Positions 24,457-34,439 of a stretch of 64,000 nucleotides of DNA are shown here, piece by piece. The translations under genes and the position numbers were made by a program. The stretch covers positions 23,123 to 87,122 of the forward strand of contig JBEAYU010000045.1 of assembly GCA_041170435.1 (NCBI GenBank). The letters run 5' to 3'. Source of the DNA: UBA10438 sp041170435 (GTDB lineage Bacteria > Bacteroidota > Ignavibacteria > Kapaibacteriales > Kapaibacteriaceae). Numbering within the stretch: the stretch's first letter is position 1; each line of letters begins with the position of its first letter. The notes below the pieces were generated by a model, which did no database searches, was not told the DNA's origin, and saw only the letters and a program-made list of their open reading frames with translations.

Positions 24457-24731
24457 ACGTACCATTTCTCAGTGTGCTGCAGGTCTTTCAAGTCGAGGGA
24501 CTGGTGGCCCTTGGCAAGATGATGCATCCTGCCACAGGCGAGATCGCAAAGAATGAAGACTATGCGCGATATGTGATCGGCGTTCTTGACACGCTCCGTC
24601 AAAAGACCGCGGGCAATCGCGATGCTGAGGAAGACCGCTTCCTTGAGCAGACATTGTCGCTGCTTAAGCTCAACTTTGTTGAGGTGTTCGGCAACCCCGA
24701 TGCCCCTTCCTCGAAGGATCAACTTGCATGA
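24453..24731 (+). CDS. DUF1844 domain protein
   Basis: 92 residues of a small helical family of unknown function, recognised by the pattern LGKMMHPATGEIAKN followed by a helix with DTLRQKTAGN and ending LLKLNFVEVF. It overlaps pfkA and nadK by four bases each, so it is translated as part of that operon. Confidence 0.8.
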   Translation: MNVPFLSVLQVFQVEGLVALGKMMHPATGEIAKNEDYARYVIGVLDTLRQKTAGNRDAEEDRFLEQTLSLLKLNFVEVFGNPDAPSSKDQLA

Positions 24732-25597
24732 TGCGCCAGCTGGCCATCATGGCATATACCGGCCGGCCGGATGCCGTCCATGGAGTATCCGTAGCAATCG
24801 AACGGTTTCGGGCCGAGGGAATCGACGTCATCATCAGTCCGAGTATGGCACAGGCACTCAGGGCTGAGATCTCTGCCAAATGCATGGTCCGCGAACCTGA
24901 TGAGTTCCGGAAGTTGGCCGACATGGTCATGACCTTTGGTGGGGATGGGACGTTGCTGGCGGCGGCACGCACCATGATGGGTACCGACGTCCCGATCATG
25001 GGAGTGAACGTGGGTAAGCTGGGCTTCCTTGCCGAGTTCGCAATGTCCGAGCTTGAAGATGCCATCCAGCGCGTTTTGTCAGGTGCATATCGGATCGTTG
25101 ATCGTACCACGCTTGAGGTGAGGTTCGGTGCGGTGTCGAGCTTTGCCTTGAATGAGGTTCTCGTTGAGAGATCATCAAAGGCGAAGATGATCGCGGTCAA
25201 AGCATGGGTTGATGATCATCATGTGGCTGATTATCGAGCCGATGGTGTGATCGTGGCAACACCGACGGGATCGACAGCGTATTCACTGGCAGCGGGAGGG
25301 CCGATCATTGCGCCCTCCACCAGTTCTCTATGCATAACGCCGATCGCACCGCATACGCTCACGCTGCGCCCCTTGATCATTGATGATTCATCGGAGATTA
25401 GACTACAGCTCCTGTCCGATGCCGCCCCTGGCCAAGTGGTTGCCGATGGTCAGATCCTCGGAGTGATTGGTCCTGACCAGACGATCCACGTTCGGAAGAG
25501 TTCGCATCTGGTGAAGCTCGTCAAGCGAGTCGATAGCACGTATTATGACCTGCTTCGGCAAAAGTTGCTCTGGTCGGTCGATCCGGCAACAAAGTAG
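24728..25597 (+). CDS. nadK: NAD kinase
   Basis: 289 residues. The nucleotide-binding GGDGTLL motif (FGGDGTLLAAAR) and the NAD-binding ATPTGSTAYSLAAGGPI are intact. It phosphorylates NAD+ to NADP+. It overlaps the DUF1844 gene by four bases, and nadC, another NAD gene, lies 3 kb downstream on the same strand. Confidence 0.97.
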   Translation: MMRQLAIMAYTGRPDAVHGVSVAIERFRAEGIDVIISPSMAQALRAEISAKCMVREPDEFRKLADMVMTFGGDGTLLAAARTMMGTDVPIMGVNVGKLGFLAEFAMSELEDAIQRVLSGAYRIVDRTTLEVRFGAVSSFALNEVLVERSSKAKMIAVKAWVDDHHVADYRADGVIVATPTGSTAYSLAAGGPIIAPSTSSLCITPIAPHTLTLRPLIIDDSSEIRLQLLSDAAPGQVVADGQILGVIGPDQTIHVRKSSHLVKLVKRVDSTYYDLLRQKLLWSVDPATK

Positions 25598-25611
25598 GTC
25601 AGGGCAATCTC

Positions 25612-26976
25612 GTGCTCAAGCGCGAACTGTCGCTCTTTCAGGCCACGGCGATCAACATGATCGATATGGTCGGCATCGGCCCCTTTGTAACGGCAGCTCT
25701 GGTGGCTGCAACCATGGGCTCTGCACCGCTGGCCCTACTTGCGTGGAGTGTTGGCTTCGTCATCTGCTTGGTCGATGCCAGTGTCTGGAGTGAGCTTGGG
25801 GCGCGGATGCCGGAGGCAGGTGGTTCGTACGTCTTCCTGCGAGAATCCTACGGTCGCGACCGATGGGGCAGGCTGATGTCATTTCTGTTCGTGTGGCAAA
25901 CGACGTTCCAAGCACCATTGGTGGTGGCCTCCGCATCCATCGGCTTTATGAAGTATGCGACCTACCTGGTGGGTCCGGTTGACCAGACGATCAGTCGTCT
26001 CTGTTCGGCAGCTCTCATCGTTGTCGTCACCTATCTGCTGTATCGACGCATTGGCGACGTTGGTAAGATCTCGGTCGCACTCTGGTTCTGCGTCATCGCA
26101 ACGTTCATGTGGATCATCGGTTCCGGGATCATGTTCGGTGACGTGTCAAAGGCCTTCTCCGGTGCTCTCACAACGACGGATCCGCACATGTCTGTTTGGG
26201 CCGCACTCGGAATTGCGAGCATCCCCACCATGTATTCGTTTTTGGGCTACTACAATGTCTGCCACCTCGGAGCGGAGGTCCGCTCACCGGAACGGACAAT
26301 TCCGAGGAGTATGTATCTGTCGATCCTGGGCATCGGGATCCTCTACCTGTCGTATCAGATCTCTCTCTTCAGCATTCTTCCCGTGTCAGAAGTCGCGAGC
26401 TCTGACTTTGTGGTGAGCCTCTACATCGATCGGCTCTATGGGCCGACCGCAGCTCAGATCATGACGGGGCTCGTGCTCGTGGTAGCTGTCTCCTCACTTT
26501 TCAGCCTGATGCTTGGGTATTCGCGGATTCCCTTCGCGGCTGCCCGTGATGGGATCTTCTTTCGGGTCTTCGAGCGGCTCCACCCAACTGAGCACTTCCC
26601 GCATGTTTCGCTGTTGGTGCTTGCCGGCATCGGCATCGGTTTTTGTCTGACGCTGACGCTGGACGATGCCATCAAGTCGATCATCACCATGCGTGTGTTC
26701 ACGCAGTTCATTGCCCAGGCGGTAGGACTGTTCATCATACGCTCTCGCTATGGTGCATCGTCGATGCCATGGCGAATGTGGCTCTATCCCTTGCCGGCAC
26801 TCCTGGCCGTGTGTGCCTGGGTCTGGGTGTTTATGAGTGCTACACCGCAGAAGCAACAGGTTGGTATCATTGCGCCGATCGTCGGCCTGATCGCCTTTGT
26901 GCTCCTTGCCAAATTCCGCGGTACCTGGCCGTTTTATGTCTCTACAGGTACGAGTTCATCAGGGGGCCAGGCATGA
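25612..26976 (+). CDS. APC family amino acid permease
   Basis: 454 residues with about twelve membrane helices. The helix 1 region SLFQATAINMIDMVGIGPFV is the unwound substrate-binding segment of the family, and LGARMPEAGGSYVFLRE is the conserved helix 2-3 loop. Substrate is unknown. The start is a GTG at 25612, 14 bases after nadK, and its stop overlaps the adenine deaminase ATG. Confidence 0.9.
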   Translation: MLKRELSLFQATAINMIDMVGIGPFVTAALVAATMGSAPLALLAWSVGFVICLVDASVWSELGARMPEAGGSYVFLRESYGRDRWGRLMSFLFVWQTTFQAPLVVASASIGFMKYATYLVGPVDQTISRLCSAALIVVVTYLLYRRIGDVGKISVALWFCVIATFMWIIGSGIMFGDVSKAFSGALTTTDPHMSVWAALGIASIPTMYSFLGYYNVCHLGAEVRSPERTIPRSMYLSILGIGILYLSYQISLFSILPVSEVASSDFVVSLYIDRLYGPTAAQIMTGLVLVVAVSSLFSLMLGYSRIPFAAARDGIFFRVFERLHPTEHFPHVSLLVLAGIGIGFCLTLTLDDAIKSIITMRVFTQFIAQAVGLFIIRSRYGASSMPWRMWLYPLPALLAVCAWVWVFMSATPQKQQVGIIAPIVGLIAFVLLAKFRGTWPFYVSTGTSSSGGQA

Positions 26977-28577
26977 CGAATCAGCAGATCGGAGGAACGA
27001 TCGTAGATGTCCACGCACGGCGCATGTATCCGGGCGTCATCACGATCGAGAACGGGCGAATCACCGATATCAGTGAAGTTGGGCAAGCCCCCTCGACGCA
27101 TTTCATTGTCCCGGGCTTTGTAGATGCCCATGTCCACATTGAGTCGTCGATGCTCATCCCATCCGAGTTTGCCAGGCTGGCCGTTGCGCATGGCACGGTT
27201 GCCACCGTGAGTGACCCGCATGAGATCGCGAATGTCTGTGGAGTGGAGGGCGTGCGGTACATGCTCGACAATGCCTTGCGTGTTCCCTTCACCTTCGCCT
27301 TTGGTGCCCCGTCATGCGTACCGGCAACATCCTTTGAAACAGCCGGGGCTCGTCTGACGGCAGAAGACATTCGGGTGTTGTTCGAAGATGATCGCGTTCG
27401 CTATCTGAGCGAGATGATGAACTGGCCCGGTGTGCTCAATCAGGACCCAGACGTGATGGAGAAGCTCGCCATCGCTCGAACGTGTGGACGTGTCATTGAT
27501 GGTCACGCTCCGGGCCTTCGGAAGGATGATGCTCGGAGGTATGCTGAGCATGGCATCAGCACGGATCACGAGTGCTTTACTCTTGAGGAGGCACTCGATA
27601 AGATCGACTGCGGAATGAAGATTCTCATTCGTGAAGGCTCAGCAGCCCGGAACTATGATGCCTTGCATCCGTTGATCGGCTCACACCCTGGACGCGTGAT
27701 GTTCTGCTCTGATGATATGCATCCTGACTCGTTGGTGCTGGGTCATGTCGATCGACTGGTGCGACGGTCACTCGAGCTTGGATACGACCTGTACGACGTG
27801 CTGCGCTGCGCCAGCGTCAATCCCGTTGACCACTATGGTATTGATGTTGGTCTCTTGCGCATGGGAGATCGGGCTGACTTGGTCGTCATCGAGGATATTG
27901 ATTCGTTCGTCGTTCGCGAAACATGGATTGCCGGCACCTGTGTCGCTCGAGGCGGCATTTCCATGATACCTCATCAGTCAGAGATGCCAATCAACCAGTT
28001 TGGCATCTCGCCCATCACTGAGTCAATGATAGGGGGCGCGGCAGATGGCTCGACGGTGCGCGTGATCGTTGCACATGACGGTCAGCTCGTGACAACGGAG
28101 GAACATGCCGTGCTTCCTGCCAACGATGTTCTGAAGCTTGTTGTTGTGAATCGATACGCCGATGCACCGGTTGCTGTTGCCTACGTTCGCTCGTTCGGGC
28201 TTGTTACCGGCGCGTTGGCAAGCTCCGTCGCACACGATTCACACAACATCATCGCGGTCGGCCGAACCGATGCAGACATTGTTTGTGCCGTCAATGCCAT
28301 CGTCGAGGCTCGCGGTGGGATCAGCGTAGCACATGATGGTGCTGCACATGTTCTGAAACTCCCCGTGGCTGGACTCATGAGTAACGCCGATGGCTATGAG
28401 GTTGCGCAGAGGTACACAGAGCTCGACGCGATGGCCAAGAGTCTTGGTTCGCCACTGCGAGCCCCCTTCATGACGCTTTCGTTCATGGCTCTGTTGGTGA
28501 TTCCACAACTCAAGCTCAGCGACAAGGGGCTTTTTGACGGCGAGAAGTTCACCTTTACGAGTGTGGTCGTCTCGTAG
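26973..28577 (+). CDS. ade: Adenine deaminase
   Basis: 534 residues from the ATG at 26973, overlapping the permease stop (ATGA); a longer frame from 26643 lies inside the permease gene and is rejected. The metal site HVHIESSM and the metal-binding DDMHPDSL are present, with the C-terminal GRTDADI region of bacterial adenine deaminases. It converts adenine to hypoxanthine plus ammonia in purine salvage. The stop codon forms part of the nadC promoter element. Confidence 0.95.
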   Translation: MTNQQIGGTIVDVHARRMYPGVITIENGRITDISEVGQAPSTHFIVPGFVDAHVHIESSMLIPSEFARLAVAHGTVATVSDPHEIANVCGVEGVRYMLDNALRVPFTFAFGAPSCVPATSFETAGARLTAEDIRVLFEDDRVRYLSEMMNWPGVLNQDPDVMEKLAIARTCGRVIDGHAPGLRKDDARRYAEHGISTDHECFTLEEALDKIDCGMKILIREGSAARNYDALHPLIGSHPGRVMFCSDDMHPDSLVLGHVDRLVRRSLELGYDLYDVLRCASVNPVDHYGIDVGLLRMGDRADLVVIEDIDSFVVRETWIAGTCVARGGISMIPHQSEMPINQFGISPITESMIGGAADGSTVRVIVAHDGQLVTTEEHAVLPANDVLKLVVVNRYADAPVAVAYVRSFGLVTGALASSVAHDSHNIIAVGRTDADIVCAVNAIVEARGGISVAHDGAAHVLKLPVAGLMSNADGYEVAQRYTELDAMAKSLGSPLRAPFMTLSFMALLVIPQLKLSDKGLFDGEKFTFTSVVVS

Positions 28578-28582
28578 ATTTG
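28575..28582 (+). promoter_or_regulatory. TAnnTTTG promoter element of nadC
   Basis: TAGATTTG matches the consensus perfectly, begins with the stop codon of the adenine deaminase gene and ends four bases before the nadC ATG. TTTAC about 17 bases upstream could act as the -33 element. Confidence 0.6.
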
Positions 28583-28586
28583 CCCT

Positions 28587-29471
28587 ATGACCATGCTGTA
28601 CCGGCAGCCCATATTTCCGATCGATTCCTCCGTGCTTCGTCTGATTCAGTTCGCGTTGCACGAGGATATTGGTACGGGCGACATCACAAGTGATTGTTGC
28701 ATTCCTCATACGGCTCGAGCTGCTGCACGATTCATCGTCAAGGAACAGGGCATCATCTGTGGCTTGCCGGTCCTTCCGATCATCTTCCGACAGCTTTCCG
28801 ACGATGTGAATATTGACATCCTTGTCGAAGAGGGCAGCATCTGCAGTCCCGGCACCGTTGTGGCCAGGATTGAGGGTCCGGCCCAAGTGTTGCTGACCGG
28901 TGAACGAACGGCCCTGAACTTCATCCAAAGAATGAGCGGGGTTGCCACCAAAACCCGCACGTATGTTGACAGGATAGAAGGGACCAGCGCGCAGATACTT
29001 GATACCCGAAAGACAATTCCCGGCTGGCGCCTAATCGATAAGTACGCGACGGTCATTGGCGGAGCACGGAATCATCGATTTGGTCTCTACGACATGGTCA
29101 TGCTGAAAGACAACCACATCGCTGCATGCGGGGGCATACGCAATGCCGTAGAACGTGTGATCTCGGAGCTTCGGTCCCACAAGGCCATTCGAATCGAGGT
29201 CGAAGCCCAGTCACTGGAAGATGTGGCCGAGGTTCTGCAGTGTTCGGGGGTTCACAGAGTCATGTTCGACAATTTCACCCCTGATCTGGTGGCCAAGGGC
29301 GTTCGCATGGTTGCCCACCAGCTTGAAACCGAGGCAAGTGGCAATATCACGCTGACGAATTTGCGTGAGTACGCTCAGACTGGTGTGGACTTTATCAGCG
29401 TCGGCGCGATCACACACAGTGCTGTGGCGCTTGACATCTCCATGAAATTCATTTTGCCCCGTTCGATTTAA
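28587..29471 (+). CDS. nadC: Nicotinate-nucleotide diphosphorylase (carboxylating)
   Basis: 294 residues. DTRKTIPGWRLIDKYA, NHRFGLYDMVMLKDNH and IEVEAQSLEDV are quinolinate-binding and catalytic motifs. It converts quinolinate and PRPP to nicotinate mononucleotide in NAD synthesis. Its 3' end overlaps the convergent HTH gene by 23 bases. Confidence 0.97.
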   Translation: MTMLYRQPIFPIDSSVLRLIQFALHEDIGTGDITSDCCIPHTARAAARFIVKEQGIICGLPVLPIIFRQLSDDVNIDILVEEGSICSPGTVVARIEGPAQVLLTGERTALNFIQRMSGVATKTRTYVDRIEGTSAQILDTRKTIPGWRLIDKYATVIGGARNHRFGLYDMVMLKDNHIAACGGIRNAVERVISELRSHKAIRIEVEAQSLEDVAEVLQCSGVHRVMFDNFTPDLVAKGVRMVAHQLETEASGNITLTNLREYAQTGVDFISVGAITHSAVALDISMKFILPRSI

Positions 29472-29823
29472 CTCCGCGTCTTGGCTTTGCCGCGCTCACT
29501 GCTACTGCTGGCTTCGGCATTGTCGGAGAGATCTTCTTTGCCGAGCCATCCTTCGGACCTGTAACGTCGAAGAGAGATGGCAGGGGGCCTTCCAGCACGT
29601 ACGAACGACGTCCGATCTCATACTTGATCGGCAGGTCGAGACCATTGATCATGTAGTCGAAATCGCGGGCAACAGTGCGTTGACTGACGTCTAGGAGACG
29701 CGCCATGTGGCCGGCGGTGACGCGCTGGCCGTTGGTGAGGTGCTGGAGGATGACCCGTATGCGGATCAGCATGGGGCGTGACATGGACTTCATATGGACA
29801 ACGAACAACGACGATAGAATCAT
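29449..29823 (-). CDS. HTH domain protein, probable transcription regulator
   Basis: 124 residues. The N-terminal half contains a winged HTH of the DeoR/WYL-associated type (IRVILQHLTNGQ, then ARLLDVSQRTVARDFDYM), and then LPIKYEIGRRSYVL as the wing. The C-terminal 40 residues are basic and Ala/Pro/Lys-rich with no fold evident. No WYL or ligand-binding domain follows, so it may be a truncated or stand-alone regulator. The start is uncertain: 29823 or 29793 (MKSMSRP). Confidence 0.65.
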   Translation of the reverse strand: MILSSLFVVHMKSMSRPMLIRIRVILQHLTNGQRVTAGHMARLLDVSQRTVARDFDYMINGLDLPIKYEIGRRSYVLEGPLPSLFDVTGPKDGSAKKISPTMPKPAVAVSAAKPRRGVKSNGAK

Positions 29824-29962
29824 TCAATGCTACGACGCTCAATATGTCAAAGACTGTCATAGTGTGCCAATTGGCCCATAAATCATCACGAAGGGTACGT
29901 TCGCAGGATGGAACCAGCTCTATTCTTCGTGGGATGTCACTGTACCTACGTGACCGAAGGGG

Positions 29963-31600
29963 TCACAATTCTTTGCGAAGACGGGCAACGGGTATGCGAA
30001 GTTGCTCGCGATACTTTGCCACGGTGCGACGAGCAACATTGAACCCAAGCTTCTTGAGGTCCTTGCAGATCTTTTCGTCGCTCAATGGCTTGCTCTTCGA
30101 CTCAGCATCGATCAGCTCCTTGATCTTCTGCTTGATGACGCGTGTGGAGACCTCTTCACCGTCATCTGTGGTCAGAGATTCACTGAAGAAGTACTTCAGC
30201 TCGAACGTTCCAAACGAGGTCAGCACGTACTTGGCATTGACGATGCGGCAAACGGTCGAGATATCCAGCCCCGTGATCTCAGATACATCTCGGTAGATAA
30301 GGGGCTTAAGGTGTTCCGGTCCCCTGCGGAAGAACTCCTGCTGAAGGCCAACGATGGACGTCATGACGCGCAACATGGTGTTCTTCCGCTGGCGCAGTGC
30401 CTGCATGAGGAACTTAGCATCCTCGTACTTTTTGCGCAGAAACTCCCTTGTTTCCCGATTGAACTTCAGAAACCGGGCCTCTTTTTTCAATCGCTCATAG
30501 GCCGTGCTCACCCGCAGGGTCGGTAGTCGAGAGTCATTGACGGTGATCAGAAAATCCGTCCCGTCTTCAGTGAGTTCCACCGTAAAGTCCGGTACAACGG
30601 TGTTCATCTCGGCTGAGATCGTGCCCCCACCTGGCCGGGGCGTTAGGTGACGGATTACATCAAGAGCTTCACGTAGGTAGGATGCGGTCACATCGAGCTG
30701 CCGTTCGATGACGTGATAGTGCTTCATCGCAAACGGTTCGTATGCCTTAGTAAGAACCAACAGCGCCAGCTTCTGTGCGGCGTTGGGCCGTTCGATGCAG
30801 CGGAGTTGTGAGACCAGACACTCCTGAACGGTACGTGACGCGATGCCCGGTGGGTCGAGGGATTGTACTTTCTTGAGGACGCTCTCGGCCTGTTCCATCG
30901 TCAGCGGCACGGTGAGGCGGTCAATCCCTTCGATCAGATCACGTTGGTAAAGCGCAACACGAACGCCGCGTTCGATCTGATGGAGGGCAAGATTGTGCTC
31001 GCTGAATCGGTTGTTCGTCTCTTCGAGAAGCTCATCCAAGGGTCGTCGCAAGTACCCGTCGTCATCGATACTTCCGATGATATACTGGCCGAACTCGTGT
31101 TCCTCGGCAGTCAACGGCATATACCGCAGTTGCTCTAGGAGATCTTCTTCAACGGTCGGTTCGGTGCCGATCTGGAAACGATAGTCTTCTTCGTCGTCCT
31201 CTGCCGGTCCTGCATCGCCCCCTGAGGCAGACGCGTCATCTCCAAGCAGGAGCTTCTGGAACTCGAATGCCTCGGACATATCGAACTCCTGCTGATCAAG
31301 CGGCGTCTGAGACACATCGTCGATGGATGCTCCCTCGGGACGAAGGGCTGACATTTCGGGCGCCGGCGCCGCGTATGCGGTGGATTCAGCTGAGCCTTCG
31401 CCGTCTCCCGTCACACGATCAGCTTCCTCAGGGGTGACCTCGTTTTCGGAGGCCTCCTCGAGCATAGGATTGTTTTCGAGTTCGATGCGGACATGCTGCT
31501 CAAGCTGCAAGAGGGGCAGCTGTAGCATCTTGAGGTACTGGATCTGCTGCGGAGTCAGTGACTGCTGCAGTCCCGTCTGGAGGTTGAGACCCACCTTCAT
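29963..31600 (-). CDS. rpoN: RNA polymerase sigma-54 factor
   Basis: 545 residues. Region I at the N-terminus is Gln/Leu-rich (LQQSLTPQQIQYLKMLQLPL), an acidic region II follows (about 50-120), then the core-binding domain, and the C-terminal RpoN box ARRTVAKYREQLRIP. It directs transcription from -24/-12 promoters with AAA+ activators, none of which are in the window. Its ATG overlaps the end of the DUF3109 gene by four bases. Confidence 0.97.
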   Translation of the reverse strand: MKVGLNLQTGLQQSLTPQQIQYLKMLQLPLLQLEQHVRIELENNPMLEEASENEVTPEEADRVTGDGEGSAESTAYAAPAPEMSALRPEGASIDDVSQTPLDQQEFDMSEAFEFQKLLLGDDASASGGDAGPAEDDEEDYRFQIGTEPTVEEDLLEQLRYMPLTAEEHEFGQYIIGSIDDDGYLRRPLDELLEETNNRFSEHNLALHQIERGVRVALYQRDLIEGIDRLTVPLTMEQAESVLKKVQSLDPPGIASRTVQECLVSQLRCIERPNAAQKLALLVLTKAYEPFAMKHYHVIERQLDVTASYLREALDVIRHLTPRPGGGTISAEMNTVVPDFTVELTEDGTDFLITVNDSRLPTLRVSTAYERLKKEARFLKFNRETREFLRKKYEDAKFLMQALRQRKNTMLRVMTSIVGLQQEFFRRGPEHLKPLIYRDVSEITGLDISTVCRIVNAKYVLTSFGTFELKYFFSESLTTDDGEEVSTRVIKQKIKELIDAESKSKPLSDEKICKDLKKLGFNVARRTVAKYREQLRIPVARLRKEL

Positions 31601-32169
31601 GCGTCACCTCCGTCTTGACCTTTGGCGGCGGCAACGATGCGCTTGTAGAGGTCCTCACCGTATGCTCGTACAAGCGCTTCACGCAGTGACTCAACCAAGG
31701 GCAGGCCGAGTTCAGCGCCAAGTGCTCTTCCAGGTTCGCATTCGTCGATCTTCTCGTAGTGCAAGTACGGCCCACCGAAGTTTGCAACGCGAATAGGGAA
31801 GAGGTGGCAGGAAAGGGGCTTGCGGAACGACGATGTGCCGCTCAACCACGCGCGCTCAAGTGCGCACTTGGCTACGTCGCTCTCATAGTACACGAAGACG
31901 CAATCCGCCTCATCAAGGCATGCCACAGAAAGGTCGCCAGGGGAACCCTCAACAGGGTCGTTCTCTTCAAGCCACGCCCGCGACCGGTCCGGCAAAAACT
32001 CTAGTGAAGTTGAGATCGCTGCTCTGAGTGGTTCGACTTCACCCTCCAGAAGAGGTGCTCCGGCCCCACCTTTCATGGTGCAACAGGCCCCCTTGCACTG
32101 CCGCAGATCGCAGGCGAAGGATGCACCGAGAACCTGTTCTTGAATCAGAAGATGGTCGAGCAGAATCAT
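31597..32169 (-). CDS. DUF3109 family Cys-rich protein
   Basis: 190 residues with metal-binding-type cysteines: DLRQCKGACC near residue 25, then CLDEADC, KCALERAW, LSCHLFPIRV and DECEPG. The pattern matches the DUF3109 family, common in Bacteroidota, related in style to YkgJ-like iron or zinc proteins; function unknown. It lies directly before rpoN in the same transcript. Confidence 0.85.
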   Translation of the reverse strand: MILLDHLLIQEQVLGASFACDLRQCKGACCTMKGGAGAPLLEGEVEPLRAAISTSLEFLPDRSRAWLEENDPVEGSPGDLSVACLDEADCVFVYYESDVAKCALERAWLSGTSSFRKPLSCHLFPIRVANFGGPYLHYEKIDECEPGRALGAELGLPLVESLREALVRAYGEDLYKRIVAAAKGQDGGDA

Positions 32170-32213
32170 GCTTCCGAAAATTTAGCACGATTCTTGCTAG
32201 GAATAATCCACAG

Positions 32214-34439
32214 CTACGCGCGGGCCCGCAAACGCAGGGAGTTTGACACGACGGTCACCGAGCTCATGGCCATGGCAAAAGCAGCGTACATCGGGGTGAG
32301 CTGCAATCCGAGTAGGGGAATGAGCGCGCCTGCAGCCAGAGGGATGCCAAGGACGTTGTAGATGAAAGCCAGAACGAAGTTTTGGCGAATGATCTTCATG
32401 GTTGCCGCCGAAACGTGCAGTGCCTCGATGATGGATCGAAGGTCGTTCCGCATGAGCGTGAGATCCGCCGACGTTTTTGCGATGTCAGTGGCTGATCCGA
32501 CGGCGACGCCAACATCGGCCTGGGCCAGACACGGAGCGTCATTGATCCCATCCCCCACCATGGCAACCACTGAGCCCCTTTTCTGCAGCAAAGCGATGGC
32601 ATCTCGTTTTCCGTCGGGATCGACGGAATGAACGACGTCTGTGATGCCGAGGCGTCCGGCGATGGACAACGCCGCCTCTTTCCGGTCGCCGGTGAGCATG
32701 ACGATGCGGAGGCCACTCAAGCGTAGCGCGTTGATGACCTCGGTCGACTCCGGGCGCAGTTCATCGGCGATACCAATTGCAACGCATACAACACCGTCGA
32801 TGCTGACAAAGACCGAAGTCAGGCCCGCCGAGGCATCCGCATCAGCGGCATCTTGTAGTTGCTGAGGAATCAGCAGCAGCGACTCGCTCATGAGGCCGCT
32901 GCTGCCGATGCGGACGCGGCTACCGCTGACGCTTCCGGTTGTGCCGCGCCCGGGAATGGTCCGCACATCGGTCGTATCGAACAGTTCAGCTCCGGCAGTG
33001 TTGCACCATTCTCGTACGGCTCGTGCTAGGGGGTGCTCCGATCGGTGTTCGAGGCTGTTGGCGAGCGAGACCACGTGATGGCGATCCAAGCGTGGATGGT
33101 CGATCTGCGTCCATCGTTGCACACGCGGCTGCCCCATCGTGAGTGTTCCGGTCTTGTCGAGAACGATGGTATCGACCGAATCTAGGCGTTCCAGGCTGGC
33201 AGCATTGGCAAACAGAATGCCCCGCCTGGCAGCAGCGCCGGTTCCGGCAATGATGGCCGTTGGCGTGGCAAGGCCAAGTGCACAAGGACAGGCGATCACG
33301 AGCACCGACACCGCAAGCATCAGTGGACGCCCGGTGGCACCTGCCTGTGGATCTGCCAGAAGCCAAACAACATAGGTCGCTATAGCGGCAACAACGACGA
33401 TCGGCACAAAGACGCCGCTGATCCTGTCTGCCATCCGCTGAATAGGAGCCTTGCTCGACTGTGCGGATTCCACTGAGCGAATGATGCCGGCAAGTACCGT
33501 ATCGGCGCCGACTGCCGTGGCTCTGACTGTGAAGGAGCCTAGAGTGTTGAGGGACCCGCCAATGACAGGGTCATTGACGCCGCGCTCAACGGGAATGCTC
33601 TCCCCGGTGAGCATCGATTCATCGATGGCCGATGACCCAGTGATGATGATACCGTCGACGGGAATCTGTTCACCAGGGCGAACGACGAAGACATCGCCAA
33701 CGAGAACTTCCGATGCGCTGACGACCTGCTCGCGACCGTCTCGAATGATCGAGGCATGTTGGACGTGGTGTCTGAGTAGGGATGCGAGCGTGTCTGCCGT
33801 ACGTTGCTTGGCTCTGGACTCCAGCCACTTGCCCAGTAGTACCAATGCAATGATCGTGGTGGTCGAGTCGTAGTACGCGCCTGCATGCGCGTGTTCCGCA
33901 AACTGCTCCGGTATGAACGTCATCAGAACGCTTATGACGAATGCCGATCCCGTACCAAGGGTCACCAGCGTATCCATAGTAGCTCTTCCGTGACGTGCGG
34001 CAATGAATGCGCCACGAAAGAACATCCGTCCGGACCAAAGAACGGGAAGTGTCAGCACCAGAAGGATCTCGTTGACGTGCGCAAATCCAAGGCCAGTCAT
34101 GGCCGACATTGCAATGAGCACAACGGCAGCGCTAAAGGGGGCTGCAATGAGAAGTGATTGACGATACTCGTGAGCAGGAGCTTCCAGACGCCTGATGAAC
34201 TCAGTGTCATCTGTCCTGCTGTGCTGACCATACACTGCCTCAACTGCATACCCGGCCGAGACCACGGCATCGCGGAGGGTTTGGTCATCTACGTTGTCAC
34301 TTATCTCAACAGTTGCACTGTTCGTGACGAGGTTTACCGACGCCGATGCAACACCCTGCACCTTCAATAATCCCTGTTCAACGGCCGAGACACAGGCCGA
34401 GCAGTGCATGCCGGCGATATCGATGATCCGGGTTGTCAC
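32214..34439 (-). CDS. copA: Copper-translocating P-type ATPase
   Basis: 741 residues. One N-terminal heavy-metal domain with GMHCSAC, eight likely membrane helices with the transmembrane CPC in ACPCALGLATP, phosphorylation motif DKTGTLT, the HP dipeptide in EHPLARA and GDGINDAPCL. These fit the Cu+-exporting PIB-1 class. It begins directly after the msrA stop, suggesting a shared response to copper and oxidative damage. Confidence 0.94.
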   Translation of the reverse strand: MTTRIIDIAGMHCSACVSAVEQGLLKVQGVASASVNLVTNSATVEISDNVDDQTLRDAVVSAGYAVEAVYGQHSRTDDTEFIRRLEAPAHEYRQSLLIAAPFSAAVVLIAMSAMTGLGFAHVNEILLVLTLPVLWSGRMFFRGAFIAARHGRATMDTLVTLGTGSAFVISVLMTFIPEQFAEHAHAGAYYDSTTTIIALVLLGKWLESRAKQRTADTLASLLRHHVQHASIIRDGREQVVSASEVLVGDVFVVRPGEQIPVDGIIITGSSAIDESMLTGESIPVERGVNDPVIGGSLNTLGSFTVRATAVGADTVLAGIIRSVESAQSSKAPIQRMADRISGVFVPIVVVAAIATYVVWLLADPQAGATGRPLMLAVSVLVIACPCALGLATPTAIIAGTGAAARRGILFANAASLERLDSVDTIVLDKTGTLTMGQPRVQRWTQIDHPRLDRHHVVSLANSLEHRSEHPLARAVREWCNTAGAELFDTTDVRTIPGRGTTGSVSGSRVRIGSSGLMSESLLLIPQQLQDAADADASAGLTSVFVSIDGVVCVAIGIADELRPESTEVINALRLSGLRIVMLTGDRKEAALSIAGRLGITDVVHSVDPDGKRDAIALLQKRGSVVAMVGDGINDAPCLAQADVGVAVGSATDIAKTSADLTLMRNDLRSIIEALHVSAATMKIIRQNFVLAFIYNVLGIPLAAGALIPLLGLQLTPMYAAFAMAMSSVTVVSNSLRLRARA

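Noticed and set aside
29949..29966. Hairpin GTGACC-gaag-GGTCAC at the rpoN stop
   Set aside because: Six-base stem without a T run; not enough for a terminator call.
32197..32212. DnaA box-like TAATCCACA
   Set aside because: Single site with a mismatch; no cluster or origin-type gene nearby.
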